DNA of 64,000 nucleotides from SR-FBR-E99 sp963732365 (lineage in GTDB: Bacteria; Bacteroidota; Bacteroidia; Bacteroidales; VadinHA17), in the NCBI GenBank assembly GCA_963732365.1, contig CAVSZC010000001.1, positions 310,001 through 374,000 on the forward strand. Reading direction: 5' to 3'. Positions 26,005-33,974 of this stretch are shown piece by piece. Position 1 is the stretch's first letter; each line of letters begins with the position of its first letter. Made by a program: the position numbers and the translations under genes. The notes beneath the pieces were generated by a model, which ran no database searches, was not told where the DNA came from, and saw only the letters and a program-made list of their open reading frames with translations.

Positions 26005-26075
26005 ACGATCATTTGTTTTTAGGTTACACAATAATACCTAAATATTTCTTACTTTCAAAAACTCAAAATAAAGAA

Positions 26076-26828
26076 TTGTCATTCCTTGTTGAAATATGTA
26101 TTGACTCGGTAAGGTCTGCATGCATAGCCGAAGCCGCGGGAGCGGCGAGAGTTGAATTATGTTCTGCCTTGTCAGAAGGGGGAGTGACTCCCAGTATCGG
26201 GCTTATTGAATCTGTAAAGAATAATGTAAACATCCCCGTTCATGTCATAATAAGGCCGAGAGGAGGCGATTTCCTTTACAGTGACAGCGAATTCAGCGTG
26301 ATGCGCCGTGACATTGACATAGCCGGCGAGGCAGGTGCTGACGGCATAGTCACGGGAATACTTAACAAGGACGGCACGGTGGATATTGAACGTACAGCAT
26401 TGCTTGTACGATTTGCCGCACCCATGAGCGTCACATTTCACAGGGCATTTGACATGTGCCGTGATGCCCCCAGGGCACTGGAAGATATTATTGCCACCGG
26501 GGCAGAAAGGATACTTACGTCAGGCCATGCCCGCAGCGCCCTCGACGGGGCACAGGTTATCAGGGAGCTTATTGCCTCGTCAGGCAACCGGATAAAGATA
26601 ATGCCGGGCGGCGGGATTGATGAGTATAACATTGCCCTCCTGGCAAATTCCACAGGAGCAAGAGAGTATCATCTCTCAGGACGCAGACAATACGAAAGCA
26701 TGATGACATTCAGGCGCAAAGGTGTATACATGGGAGACCCCCGGCTTCAGTCAGAATATACGTTAAAGACAGCCGATGCCGATAGGATCAGTTCAGTAAT
26801 TAAGATTCTTGAAAGCATAATTATTTAA
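26076..26828 (+). CDS. cutC: CutC-family protein
   Basis: About 250 aa. TIM-barrel signature: VEICIDSVRSACIAEAAGAA, RVELCSALSEGGVTPSIGLI, VHVIIRPRGGDFLYS, ADGIVTGILNKDGTVD, VTFHRAFDMCRDAPRALEDI and RILTSGHARSALDG. The family is linked to copper homeostasis, though its enzyme activity is unsettled. Start: TTG at 26076 (LSFLVEICIDS) is the best in-frame candidate. The frame runs open upstream to 25896, but that part is antisense to the neighbouring gene. The exact start is therefore uncertain. Confidence 0.85.
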   Translation: MSFLVEICIDSVRSACIAEAAGAARVELCSALSEGGVTPSIGLIESVKNNVNIPVHVIIRPRGGDFLYSDSEFSVMRRDIDIAGEAGADGIVTGILNKDGTVDIERTALLVRFAAPMSVTFHRAFDMCRDAPRALEDIIATGAERILTSGHARSALDGAQVIRELIASSGNRIKIMPGGGIDEYNIALLANSTGAREYHLSGRRQYESMMTFRRKGVYMGDPRLQSEYTLKTADADRISSVIKILESIII

Positions 26829-26926
26829 TTAAAGATGTTATTTTTGGAGCCTGTTCCTTTGGGACGGAAAAAATTCCCTGAATTATATCTGTTTGTATAT
26901 TAATAACTTAAAAACAATAAATTAAT

Positions 26927-28630
26927 ATGAAAAGGATTACTGCTCTGATGCTCAGCCTTCTGTTTTCAGTGTTCATCATTACTGAGAGCAGCAGGGCCTG
27001 CACAAACTTCCTTATTACCAAGGGAGCCAGCAAGGACGGATCAACCATGATCAGCTACTCAGCCGACTCGCATGTTCTCTTCGGCGAACTCTACTACTGG
27101 CCAGCGATGAAGTATAACGCCGGAGCCATGCTTGATGTCTATGAATGGGATACAGGGAAGTATCTCGGCAAGATTGAACAGGCTGCTGCCACATATTCAG
27201 TTGTCGGTAACATGAACCAGCATCAGCTGGCCATAGGTGAAACCACCTACGGAGGGAGAGACGAGCTTCAAAATCCTGAAGGGATCATCGACTACGGCAG
27301 CCTTATATATATCACACTCCAGCGTGCGAAAAATGCTCGCGAAGCAATTCATACAATGATCGCCCTGACAGAGAAATACGGATATTGCAGCTCGGGTGAA
27401 TCATTCTCGATATCCGATCCCAACGAGGTTTGGATAATGGAACTGATAGGCAAGGGCCCTGGCAAGAACGGACTGGCATTCGTAGCGCTAAGGATTCCTG
27501 ACGGTTACATCTCGGGTCATGCCAACCAGGCAAGGATACAGACATTTCCCCTCGCCAACGGGAAAACCTCCATCACATCAAAAGAGGCAGACAAGATCTT
27601 CAATCCGGAGGTTGAGGTCATCTATTCACATGATGTCATAGACGTTGCCCGCGGATTCGGATGGTTCAGCGGAGCAGATGCTGAATTCAGCTTCAGCGAT
27701 ATCTTCGCCCCGGTGACATTCAGCGGCGCCCGTGCCTGCGACGCACGCGTGTGGTCAGGATTCAACAAGGTAAACAGCACTATGGGAGAATACCTTGACT
27801 ATGCCATGGGACATGACCTGTCGAACAGGATGCCCCTGTGGATCAAGCCTGACAGGAAACTCAGCGTCGAGGATGCCATAGGGCTTATGAGAGATTACTA
27901 CCAGGACACACCCATGGACATGACGACAGATATCGGAGCTGGCCCATACCTCAGCACAGTCAGATGGAGGCCGATGAGCTTCACCGTTGACGGGGAGACA
28001 TATGTCAATGAAAGAGCCATTTCAACACAGCAGACAGGCTTCTCATTCGTTACCCAGAGCCGCAGCTGGCTGCCTGATCCGGTTGGCGGAATATTATGGT
28101 TCGGCGTAGATGATACCTATTATACCGTCTATACCCCGATGTACTGCGGCATGACCAAGGTACCCCAATCTTTCGCCGTTGGCAACGGAGACATCATGAC
28201 CTACAGCGACAATTCCGCCTTCTGGGTGTTCAATCAGGTAACCAACTTCGTATATACACGTACGAGCGTGATGATCGGTGACCTGCAGGCAAAACAGAAA
28301 GAACTTGAGCAGAAGTTTTTAACAGAGACAGCTGAGATTGATAAGCAGGCTGCGGAACTCTTCAAAAAGTCACCAAAAAAGGCCGTAGCACTTTTAACTG
28401 ACTATTCTGTCAGGTCTGGCGACAACACTGTACAGGCGTGGAAAGAGTTATACAAATACCTCTTTACCAAATACATGGATGGTAACATCAAGACAAAGCG
28501 AGAGGTTCCGGAGGGGTACAAATATGTCACACCTGAGGTCAAACAGCCAGGTTATCCGGCGGAGTGGTACAGGAGAGTTGCAAATGATGCAGGAGACAAA
28601 CTCAGGCAGCCAAAAGGTGCAGGTCATTAA
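26927..28630 (+). CDS. C69 family dipeptidase
   Basis: 567 aa. Ntn-hydrolase of the PepD/C69 group. Cys25 in RACTNFLITKGASKDGSTM follows the signal-like N-terminus and should become the N-terminal nucleophile after cleavage. Other family marks are YSADSH, ETTYGGRDELQNPEGIIDYG, GESFSISDPNEVWIMELIGK and FSFVTQSRSWLPDPVGGILW. Hydrolyses dipeptides, here probably in the periplasm because of the signal. Confidence 0.92.
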   Translation: MKRITALMLSLLFSVFIITESSRACTNFLITKGASKDGSTMISYSADSHVLFGELYYWPAMKYNAGAMLDVYEWDTGKYLGKIEQAAATYSVVGNMNQHQLAIGETTYGGRDELQNPEGIIDYGSLIYITLQRAKNAREAIHTMIALTEKYGYCSSGESFSISDPNEVWIMELIGKGPGKNGLAFVALRIPDGYISGHANQARIQTFPLANGKTSITSKEADKIFNPEVEVIYSHDVIDVARGFGWFSGADAEFSFSDIFAPVTFSGARACDARVWSGFNKVNSTMGEYLDYAMGHDLSNRMPLWIKPDRKLSVEDAIGLMRDYYQDTPMDMTTDIGAGPYLSTVRWRPMSFTVDGETYVNERAISTQQTGFSFVTQSRSWLPDPVGGILWFGVDDTYYTVYTPMYCGMTKVPQSFAVGNGDIMTYSDNSAFWVFNQVTNFVYTRTSVMIGDLQAKQKELEQKFLTETAEIDKQAAELFKKSPKKAVALLTDYSVRSGDNTVQAWKELYKYLFTKYMDGNIKTKREVPEGYKYVTPEVKQPGYPAEWYRRVANDAGDKLRQPKGAGH

Positions 28631-28655
28631 AATGATTGCCTCCGGCATTAAATAG

Positions 28656-28689
28656 TTTGCAGATAATAAAAAATTTATTTGTACATTTG
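28656..28689 (+). promoter_or_regulatory. Promoter of rplS
   Basis: TTTG at 28656-28659 and TACATTTG at 28682-28689, spaced by 22 bases (slightly long). The ATG lies 43 bp downstream. Confidence 0.5.
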
Positions 28690-28732
28690 CGACCGATTTT
28701 AAACGAGTTGAGACTACAAATTTATTCACGTG

Positions 28733-29083
28733 ATGGACTTAATGAAAGTTGTTGAAAAGGAATTTGCTGTAAATAATGAGTTTCCGAAATTCAAAGCCGG
28801 AGACACTGTTACAGTTCACTATAAAATCGTTGAAGGTAACAAGGAAAGGATACAGCAGTATCGCGGTGTGGTCATTCAGAGATCAGGAGGATCAAGTGTG
28901 ACAGCCACCTTCACCGTTCGCAAAATGTCAGGTAATATCGGAGTTGAAAGGATCTTCCCCGTTCAGTCACCTTTCATTGACAAGGTTGAAGTTAACAAGT
29001 ACGGTAAAGTGCGCAGGGCGCGTATCTTCTATCTCAGGAAACTTACCGGCAAGAAAGCCCGTATCAGGGAGAAGATATACTAG
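28733..29083 (+). CDS. rplS: Ribosomal protein L19
   Basis: 116 aa from ATG at 28733; a GTG codon directly before it is in frame but less likely. Diagnostic stretches are FKAGDTVTVHYKIVEGNKER, QQYRGVVIQRSGG and GNIGVERIFPVQSPFIDKVE, ending in RRARIFYLRKLTGKKARIRE. Structural protein at the 30S-50S interface. It appears to be a single-gene transcript, with its own promoter and a terminator. Confidence 0.97.
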   Translation: MDLMKVVEKEFAVNNEFPKFKAGDTVTVHYKIVEGNKERIQQYRGVVIQRSGGSSVTATFTVRKMSGNIGVERIFPVQSPFIDKVEVNKYGKVRRARIFYLRKLTGKKARIREKIY

Positions 29084-29103
29084 ATTTCTATGTAATACAG
29101 GAA

Positions 29104-29137
29104 AGAGGGTGTCTCAAAAGGGCACCTTCTTTTTTTT
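29104..29137 (+). terminator. Intrinsic terminator of rplS
   Basis: Ten-pair stem with two G-U pairs (AGAGGGTGTC with GGCACCTTCT), 7-base loop and a run of eight T, 20 bp after the stop codon. Confidence 0.8.
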
Positions 29138-29244
29138 AGGACTCCACCTTTTCCGGTCTGCCCCCGCGCTGCGCAGGAGCGTTGACACGGAGTGACAATA
29201 TGTGAATAACCCCGGGTGCATCATAACCGGTCATCCGCAAAGAT

Positions 29245-29273
29245 TAAAAAAGGGGGTGCTCCGGTGCACCCCC
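29245..29273 (-). terminator. Intrinsic terminator of the lipoprotein gene
   Basis: Perfect 8-bp stem GGGGGTGC/GCACCCCC (29252-29273); on the minus strand it is followed by a run of six T. It lies 30 bp after the stop of the Ig-like lipoprotein gene. Confidence 0.8.
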
Positions 29274-29302
29274 TGAAAAGGGTTGTCAAACCATCAAATG
29301 GA

Positions 29303-30934
29303 CTAATAAACGGTGTTCTGGGGATCCCAGTTACACCACCCGGAAGTCCAGTCCTGTGTACCGAACGCCCCTCTGTAGGTCACAGCAGTAAAGAAAGGAT
29401 CGGTGAGGCGGCTGTTGGCAAAGGAAGCTCCTGTAAGCAGCACAGAGCCCGCTGGAGGTATCAGTGCAGGTGATTTCAGATTGATCAGTGAAGATCCGAT
29501 GATATCATTTATGGTCAGGTCATCACGATTGTTTCTTGCGGTGGCGCGGAAGTATGCCTCATGCTGTGCAACAGTATATGGAGTTGCCACCGTACCTGTC
29601 TTCTCTACATAATTCACCGTCATGCCTGCCATTATTACGTTTTCAAGTTGCAGCTCGTTTAGATCAGCCCTGGTGGGTGAATTTCCCTTCTGACCGTCAA
29701 TTGACAGGCCCTGTGGGAAGCCCACGAAAACAGAATTGTAAATTGATGTCATTGTTCCTCTTCTCAGGTGCATGGCTTTTTCATGCTTTGAACCCTCAGG
29801 CAGAGTTGCAGCCACTGTATACGGACCGTAAGCAGTAACATTTGAGAACAGAGGTGAAGTGACAGGTGTCAGGAGCGAACCGTCAGCATCATTGTCAGTC
29901 TCAAAGGCATTTGATCCTGACTGATCGGATTTTGCCGGATCCTGAAGGATAAAACCGAACTGAATCTTACCGCTGAATCCGTTGTCAGTATCGAAACCGT
30001 CATCAAGGCCACCAAGGGCAACGAGGTATTTTGCATTCACATTTCCGCCGAACCATTCATATGAGTCATCGCCCGAGTATGAGACCTGAACGTGGTCAAT
30101 TACTGTCTCTTTTCCAACGGAATAGAGTGTAAGACCGTTAATTTCGCTGTTTGCAGTTGAGGTGAGGGGTATACCGGGGAACTCAATCCTGACATACTGC
30201 AGGATACCTGAGTTGTCATTGTCATCAGTGCCGCCGTATTTTGAGCCAATGCCGCCCTCTGCAATACCGACGCCGGCACCTTCATCATGCTTGTTTGTCT
30301 TTGCATAACCGCATAAGACCAACCCACCCCAGTCACCGGTAGCTCTCTGGCCGACAGGCTTATCGGAGGTGAATACAATAGGTTTGCTTGCTGTACCTGC
30401 TGCGATGATCTTCGAACCTCTTTCAATAATAAGTGTCGCTTTTGTGTTTGAGACACCCTTAATTAATGTTCCGGCCTCTATTGTCACGGTTGCATTGTTT
30501 TTGACGTAAACGAAGCCTGACAGCAGATACTTTGCCTGGGCATACCATTTTGTGTCTGCCGTAATATCGCCCGAGACGGTAATGACCTGTCCGGTTGAAG
30601 GAATAACGGTTATCTCACACGAAGAAGTAAACTGAGAATTTTCAGTCGAGGTGGCAGTGACAGTTGCCGTTCCCAGTGCCACACCTGTTACAATCCCGTC
30701 TGCAACGGTGGCAACCGAAGCATTGCTTGTTGTCCAGACCACCTCCTTTTTTGTTGCATCAACCGGATCGATAACCGGAAGGAGAACGACAGAATTGCCA
30801 ACAGAAACTGTAGCGGTCTGCTGGTCGAGGGAAAGGGCAGTGACTGGCACATCCTTCTCACATGATGAAAATGCCAGGAGTATGACTCCCAGAAAAACAG
30901 ATTTTAAAGTTTCAGTAAAATTGTTAGTTTTCAT
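29303..30934 (-). CDS. Surface lipoprotein with BIG2 domain and beta-helix-like region
   Basis: 543 aa. Lipoprotein signal ending LLAFSSC. A bacterial Ig-like (BIG2) domain spans about 30-112 (VTALSLDQQTATVSVGNSV, VVWTTSNASVATVADGIVTG). The long remainder is Gly/Asn/Thr-rich with strand-turn repeats (TIEAGTLIKG, PIVFTSDKPVGQ, WGGLVLCGYAKTNK, YVRIEFPGI), as in right-handed beta-helices. It sits 32 bp after a TonB-dependent receptor gene and has its own terminator. By analogy with SusD-type partners it is probably the substrate-binding or cap protein for that receptor. The substrate is not evident. Confidence 0.75.
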   Translation of the reverse strand: MKTNNFTETLKSVFLGVILLAFSSCEKDVPVTALSLDQQTATVSVGNSVVLLPVIDPVDATKKEVVWTTSNASVATVADGIVTGVALGTATVTATSTENSQFTSSCEITVIPSTGQVITVSGDITADTKWYAQAKYLLSGFVYVKNNATVTIEAGTLIKGVSNTKATLIIERGSKIIAAGTASKPIVFTSDKPVGQRATGDWGGLVLCGYAKTNKHDEGAGVGIAEGGIGSKYGGTDDNDNSGILQYVRIEFPGIPLTSTANSEINGLTLYSVGKETVIDHVQVSYSGDDSYEWFGGNVNAKYLVALGGLDDGFDTDNGFSGKIQFGFILQDPAKSDQSGSNAFETDNDADGSLLTPVTSPLFSNVTAYGPYTVAATLPEGSKHEKAMHLRRGTMTSIYNSVFVGFPQGLSIDGQKGNSPTRADLNELQLENVIMAGMTVNYVEKTGTVATPYTVAQHEAYFRATARNNRDDLTINDIIGSSLINLKSPALIPPAGSVLLTGASFANSRLTDPFFTAVTYRGAFGTQDWTSGWCNWDPQNTVY

Positions 30935-30966
30935 AATTGAATATTTGTTTGATTATTGTATAGCTT

Positions 30967-33804
30967 TCAGAGTTTTACAGATATCCCAAGGGAGAATTGT
31001 CTTCCCGGGTAAAATGCTTTTGTGACCTGGTTTCTGTCAAATGCCTTCGTCCCATCGCCGCCATATAAAGACATGTCGACAACCGTATTTACATTCTGCT
31101 GGTAAATTACCTTTTCACCGAACAGGTCCTTGATTCCGGCTTTAACCTCCACAAACTCGCCTATTTTCTTTGTAACAGAAAAGTCAGCTTCGTTACGCGG
31201 CATTTCATATATATCAGGGATACTTTCCCACTCATTCGGAGAAGGCCTTCCAATGGCGATGATCCTTTTTCCAATTCTGTTATAAACGAGGCTGGCCGAA
31301 ATCCCCTTTTCTGGTTTCTGGTAGAATAGTCCTACATTCACAATATAGGGCGACTGGCCCTGCAGAGGCCTGTCAAATGAGACAGAACTCTTTATCAGGG
31401 CAAGGTTAAAGACTGCACTGAAATCCCTCAGACCGTCACTGATGAATCCGAGTGTCTTACGGGCCTCGGTTTCAATTCCGTAGCTGTATGCCGAAGCGAT
31501 ATTGTCAAATGAGAACTGGGTCGGATTGTTGCCCCTGATGCTGACCTCGATAGGATTCGTAAAATCCTTGTAGAAGATCCCTATGTTGAAGGTCTCATTA
31601 TTGCCGGGATAGAATTCGTACCTAAGGTCAATATTATGGATATAGGCCTGTTTAATATCTTCATTTCCATAAATCCCGGCATTCTGATCAAAATCAACGA
31701 AATAGAAAGGAGCCATCTCCCTGAACTCAGGCCTGTTGACTGAGAGGCCGTAGGTAGCCCTTATCAGGCTCTTTGACGTAAGGTTATAAGCGAAGTTTGC
31801 GGAGGGGAAGAAGTTAACCGTATCCCTCACCACATTCACTGGTATAGTCGTTCCCTGCCTGTAACTTGAGAGTTCCTGGCGGTCTTTCTCTATCCGGAGG
31901 CCTAGTGAGAGGTCAGTGCGCGTGGTTGGCTTAATCCTCAGGTTAACATACCCTGCAACAATATAGCTGGTTGCCGAGTAGGAGTCGGACAGAGAAGTGA
32001 TCTCCTTCAGCTTGATTCCGTCTGTAAGATTTATATTCTCAGGATCAAACACCTCTCCAATGGGCATGGTGGTTGATGAAAATGTGGATGAGTCGCTGCC
32101 CATGGCATATCCAAAATTCCTTGCAGTGAAAGTTCTGCTTCGGCTCTCGGCATAAACCCCGCTCCTGAAATCCGTCTCTATCTTGCCGACCCTGAATTTG
32201 CGGGTAAAGTTCAGCATCCCTGAGATATTGTCTTCCTCAAGATCGAGCCACATCCTTGCAACCGAAGAGAGATCCGGATTATTTCCGAACATTATTGCAT
32301 ATGGAGTGATTTCCGGATCATTGCTGATATATCGGTATCTCCTGATATCAGGTTCATCTTTTGAGGAGAGAGAGTACCCGGCAGTGAAGTCAATAACCGT
32401 ATTGCCTTCATTGAATAACTTCTCTGCACCCAGCTGACCCGAATAGATCAGCCTGTTGCTGTATTTTGTCTCACCGGCACTTACATAGCGTCCGTTATTG
32501 TACCAGTCTCTCCCCTCTCTTGAAGTCACCCTTGACTGTGAAGTACTTGTAAAGAAGTTCCTGAAATCAATCTTCAGGCCGTCAGCCGGATAGAATGTCC
32601 AGTTGTGCATCAACCCGATCCTTGCGTTTGATTTATACTGGTCATCAGTAAATTCATCAAGGATACCCGGAGTGTCGTATGCAAAGTTGTATATCGAGTA
32701 ATTATTGGTCTCTACTTCGTTGAAGACATTTGAGAAGCTGTAAGTAAGGGATGTAACATTACCGGCAATGAATTTGCCCTTCTCAATCCTGCTGTTCAAT
32801 CCGATTGAAAATTTCTGATCAGGCAACGCGGTTGATGAGAGAGGCTCCCATGAATTGTTGAGACTCCTTCCAATCTCAGTTACCCTGTTGCGTATCTCAG
32901 GGTTTGTCGCACTCTCATACTGATCAAGGTGGGAAGGCATATCCTCAGGGAGAGCCCGGTATGAAGATCCTGCTGTCAGGAAGTCGAGCGGACTGCCAGG
33001 CTCCCTGTCATAAATTTCAAAGGTTGAGTATTGTCTGAAGACTGTCCCGTATGAAAAGAAGAAACTGTTCTTGTTAGGGATACCTGTAGTGGACACCTTT
33101 ATGAAACCTCCTGAGTAATCGGCAGGTAGATCTGCTGTAGGAGATTTAAGGATGAAAATGTTTTCGATCATCGATGAGGGGATAAGGTCAAATGAGAATG
33201 ACCTCGTATCAGACTCGAGGCTTGGAGCCGATGAATTGTTAAGCCATACATTATTATATCGGGATGAGAGTCCTCTCACTACAATAAACCTGTCATCGAC
33301 AACCGATACACCAGGGAGGCGTTTCACCACTTCGGAAGCATCTTTATCCTGGGTGCGGCTTATAAGCTGGGCCGACACTCCCGTGACAACCACAGGACTG
33401 TTCTTGATGCTGCTCATTACAGACACCTCGCTGTCATTTCTTTTAGTGGCCACGACGACAACATCGTTAAGCTCAATTGATGCGTCTGTCATCTGTGCAG
33501 TCACTTCAGACGTGGCATTTGATTTAACCTCAATCCCTTCAACCCTCAGGGTCTGGTATGATATGAAAGTAAAAACGAGATTGTATGTCCCGGGGTCAAC
33601 TCCTGTAATCATGAACTTGCCGTCTGCATCCGTGGCAGCACCCCTGAGTGTTCCTTCAATGACGACATTCACTCCGGGCATTGTTATCCCTGTTGCCAGT
33701 TCCTTGACGACACCGGTTACTATTCCTCCGGTCGTCTGTGGGTAGATGATATGTGAATTAATAAGTAAAATGATTATTACCGCTTTAAAGAATCTGTTTT
33801 TCAT
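30967..33804 (-). CDS. TonB-dependent outer-membrane receptor
   Basis: 945 aa from ATG at 33804 (MKNRFFKAVIIILLIN); a longer start at 33834 is less likely. After the signal comes a carboxypeptidase-regulatory-like domain (GIVTGVVKELATGITMPGVNV, about 22-110), then the plug (VVKRLPGVSVVDDRFIVVRG, about 140-240) and a 22-strand-type barrel to the C-terminal SLGISVKL. It lacks the SusC-type signature and pairs with the downstream BIG2 lipoprotein rather than a SusD. Imports an unknown ligand with energy from TonB. Confidence 0.92.
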   Translation of the reverse strand: MKNRFFKAVIIILLINSHIIYPQTTGGIVTGVVKELATGITMPGVNVVIEGTLRGAATDADGKFMITGVDPGTYNLVFTFISYQTLRVEGIEVKSNATSEVTAQMTDASIELNDVVVVATKRNDSEVSVMSSIKNSPVVVTGVSAQLISRTQDKDASEVVKRLPGVSVVDDRFIVVRGLSSRYNNVWLNNSSAPSLESDTRSFSFDLIPSSMIENIFILKSPTADLPADYSGGFIKVSTTGIPNKNSFFFSYGTVFRQYSTFEIYDREPGSPLDFLTAGSSYRALPEDMPSHLDQYESATNPEIRNRVTEIGRSLNNSWEPLSSTALPDQKFSIGLNSRIEKGKFIAGNVTSLTYSFSNVFNEVETNNYSIYNFAYDTPGILDEFTDDQYKSNARIGLMHNWTFYPADGLKIDFRNFFTSTSQSRVTSREGRDWYNNGRYVSAGETKYSNRLIYSGQLGAEKLFNEGNTVIDFTAGYSLSSKDEPDIRRYRYISNDPEITPYAIMFGNNPDLSSVARMWLDLEEDNISGMLNFTRKFRVGKIETDFRSGVYAESRSRTFTARNFGYAMGSDSSTFSSTTMPIGEVFDPENINLTDGIKLKEITSLSDSYSATSYIVAGYVNLRIKPTTRTDLSLGLRIEKDRQELSSYRQGTTIPVNVVRDTVNFFPSANFAYNLTSKSLIRATYGLSVNRPEFREMAPFYFVDFDQNAGIYGNEDIKQAYIHNIDLRYEFYPGNNETFNIGIFYKDFTNPIEVSIRGNNPTQFSFDNIASAYSYGIETEARKTLGFISDGLRDFSAVFNLALIKSSVSFDRPLQGQSPYIVNVGLFYQKPEKGISASLVYNRIGKRIIAIGRPSPNEWESIPDIYEMPRNEADFSVTKKIGEFVEVKAGIKDLFGEKVIYQQNVNTVVDMSLYGGDGTKAFDRNQVTKAFYPGRQFSLGISVKL

Positions 33805-33914
33805 TTTGATGATTTGACTGTTATACCGGCACAAAAGTCCGGCTCGATTGTTACAGGGCGGTAAAAAACCTGTTACGAATCGGCAACATATATATTACAG
33901 TATTGTATCAAAAA

Positions 33915-33945
33915 TGTAACGACGCGCAAATTGCGCGTCGTTACA
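33915..33945. repeat. Perfect palindrome, 15-bp arms
   Basis: TGTAACGACGCGCAA, one base, then its exact complement. It lies between two minus-strand genes with no T-run. A close relative is at 63505-63533, so this is a dispersed palindromic repeat more than a gene-specific terminator. Confidence 0.75.
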
Positions 33946-33974
33946 CACTACAACTCAGTTATATAGGAAACTAG

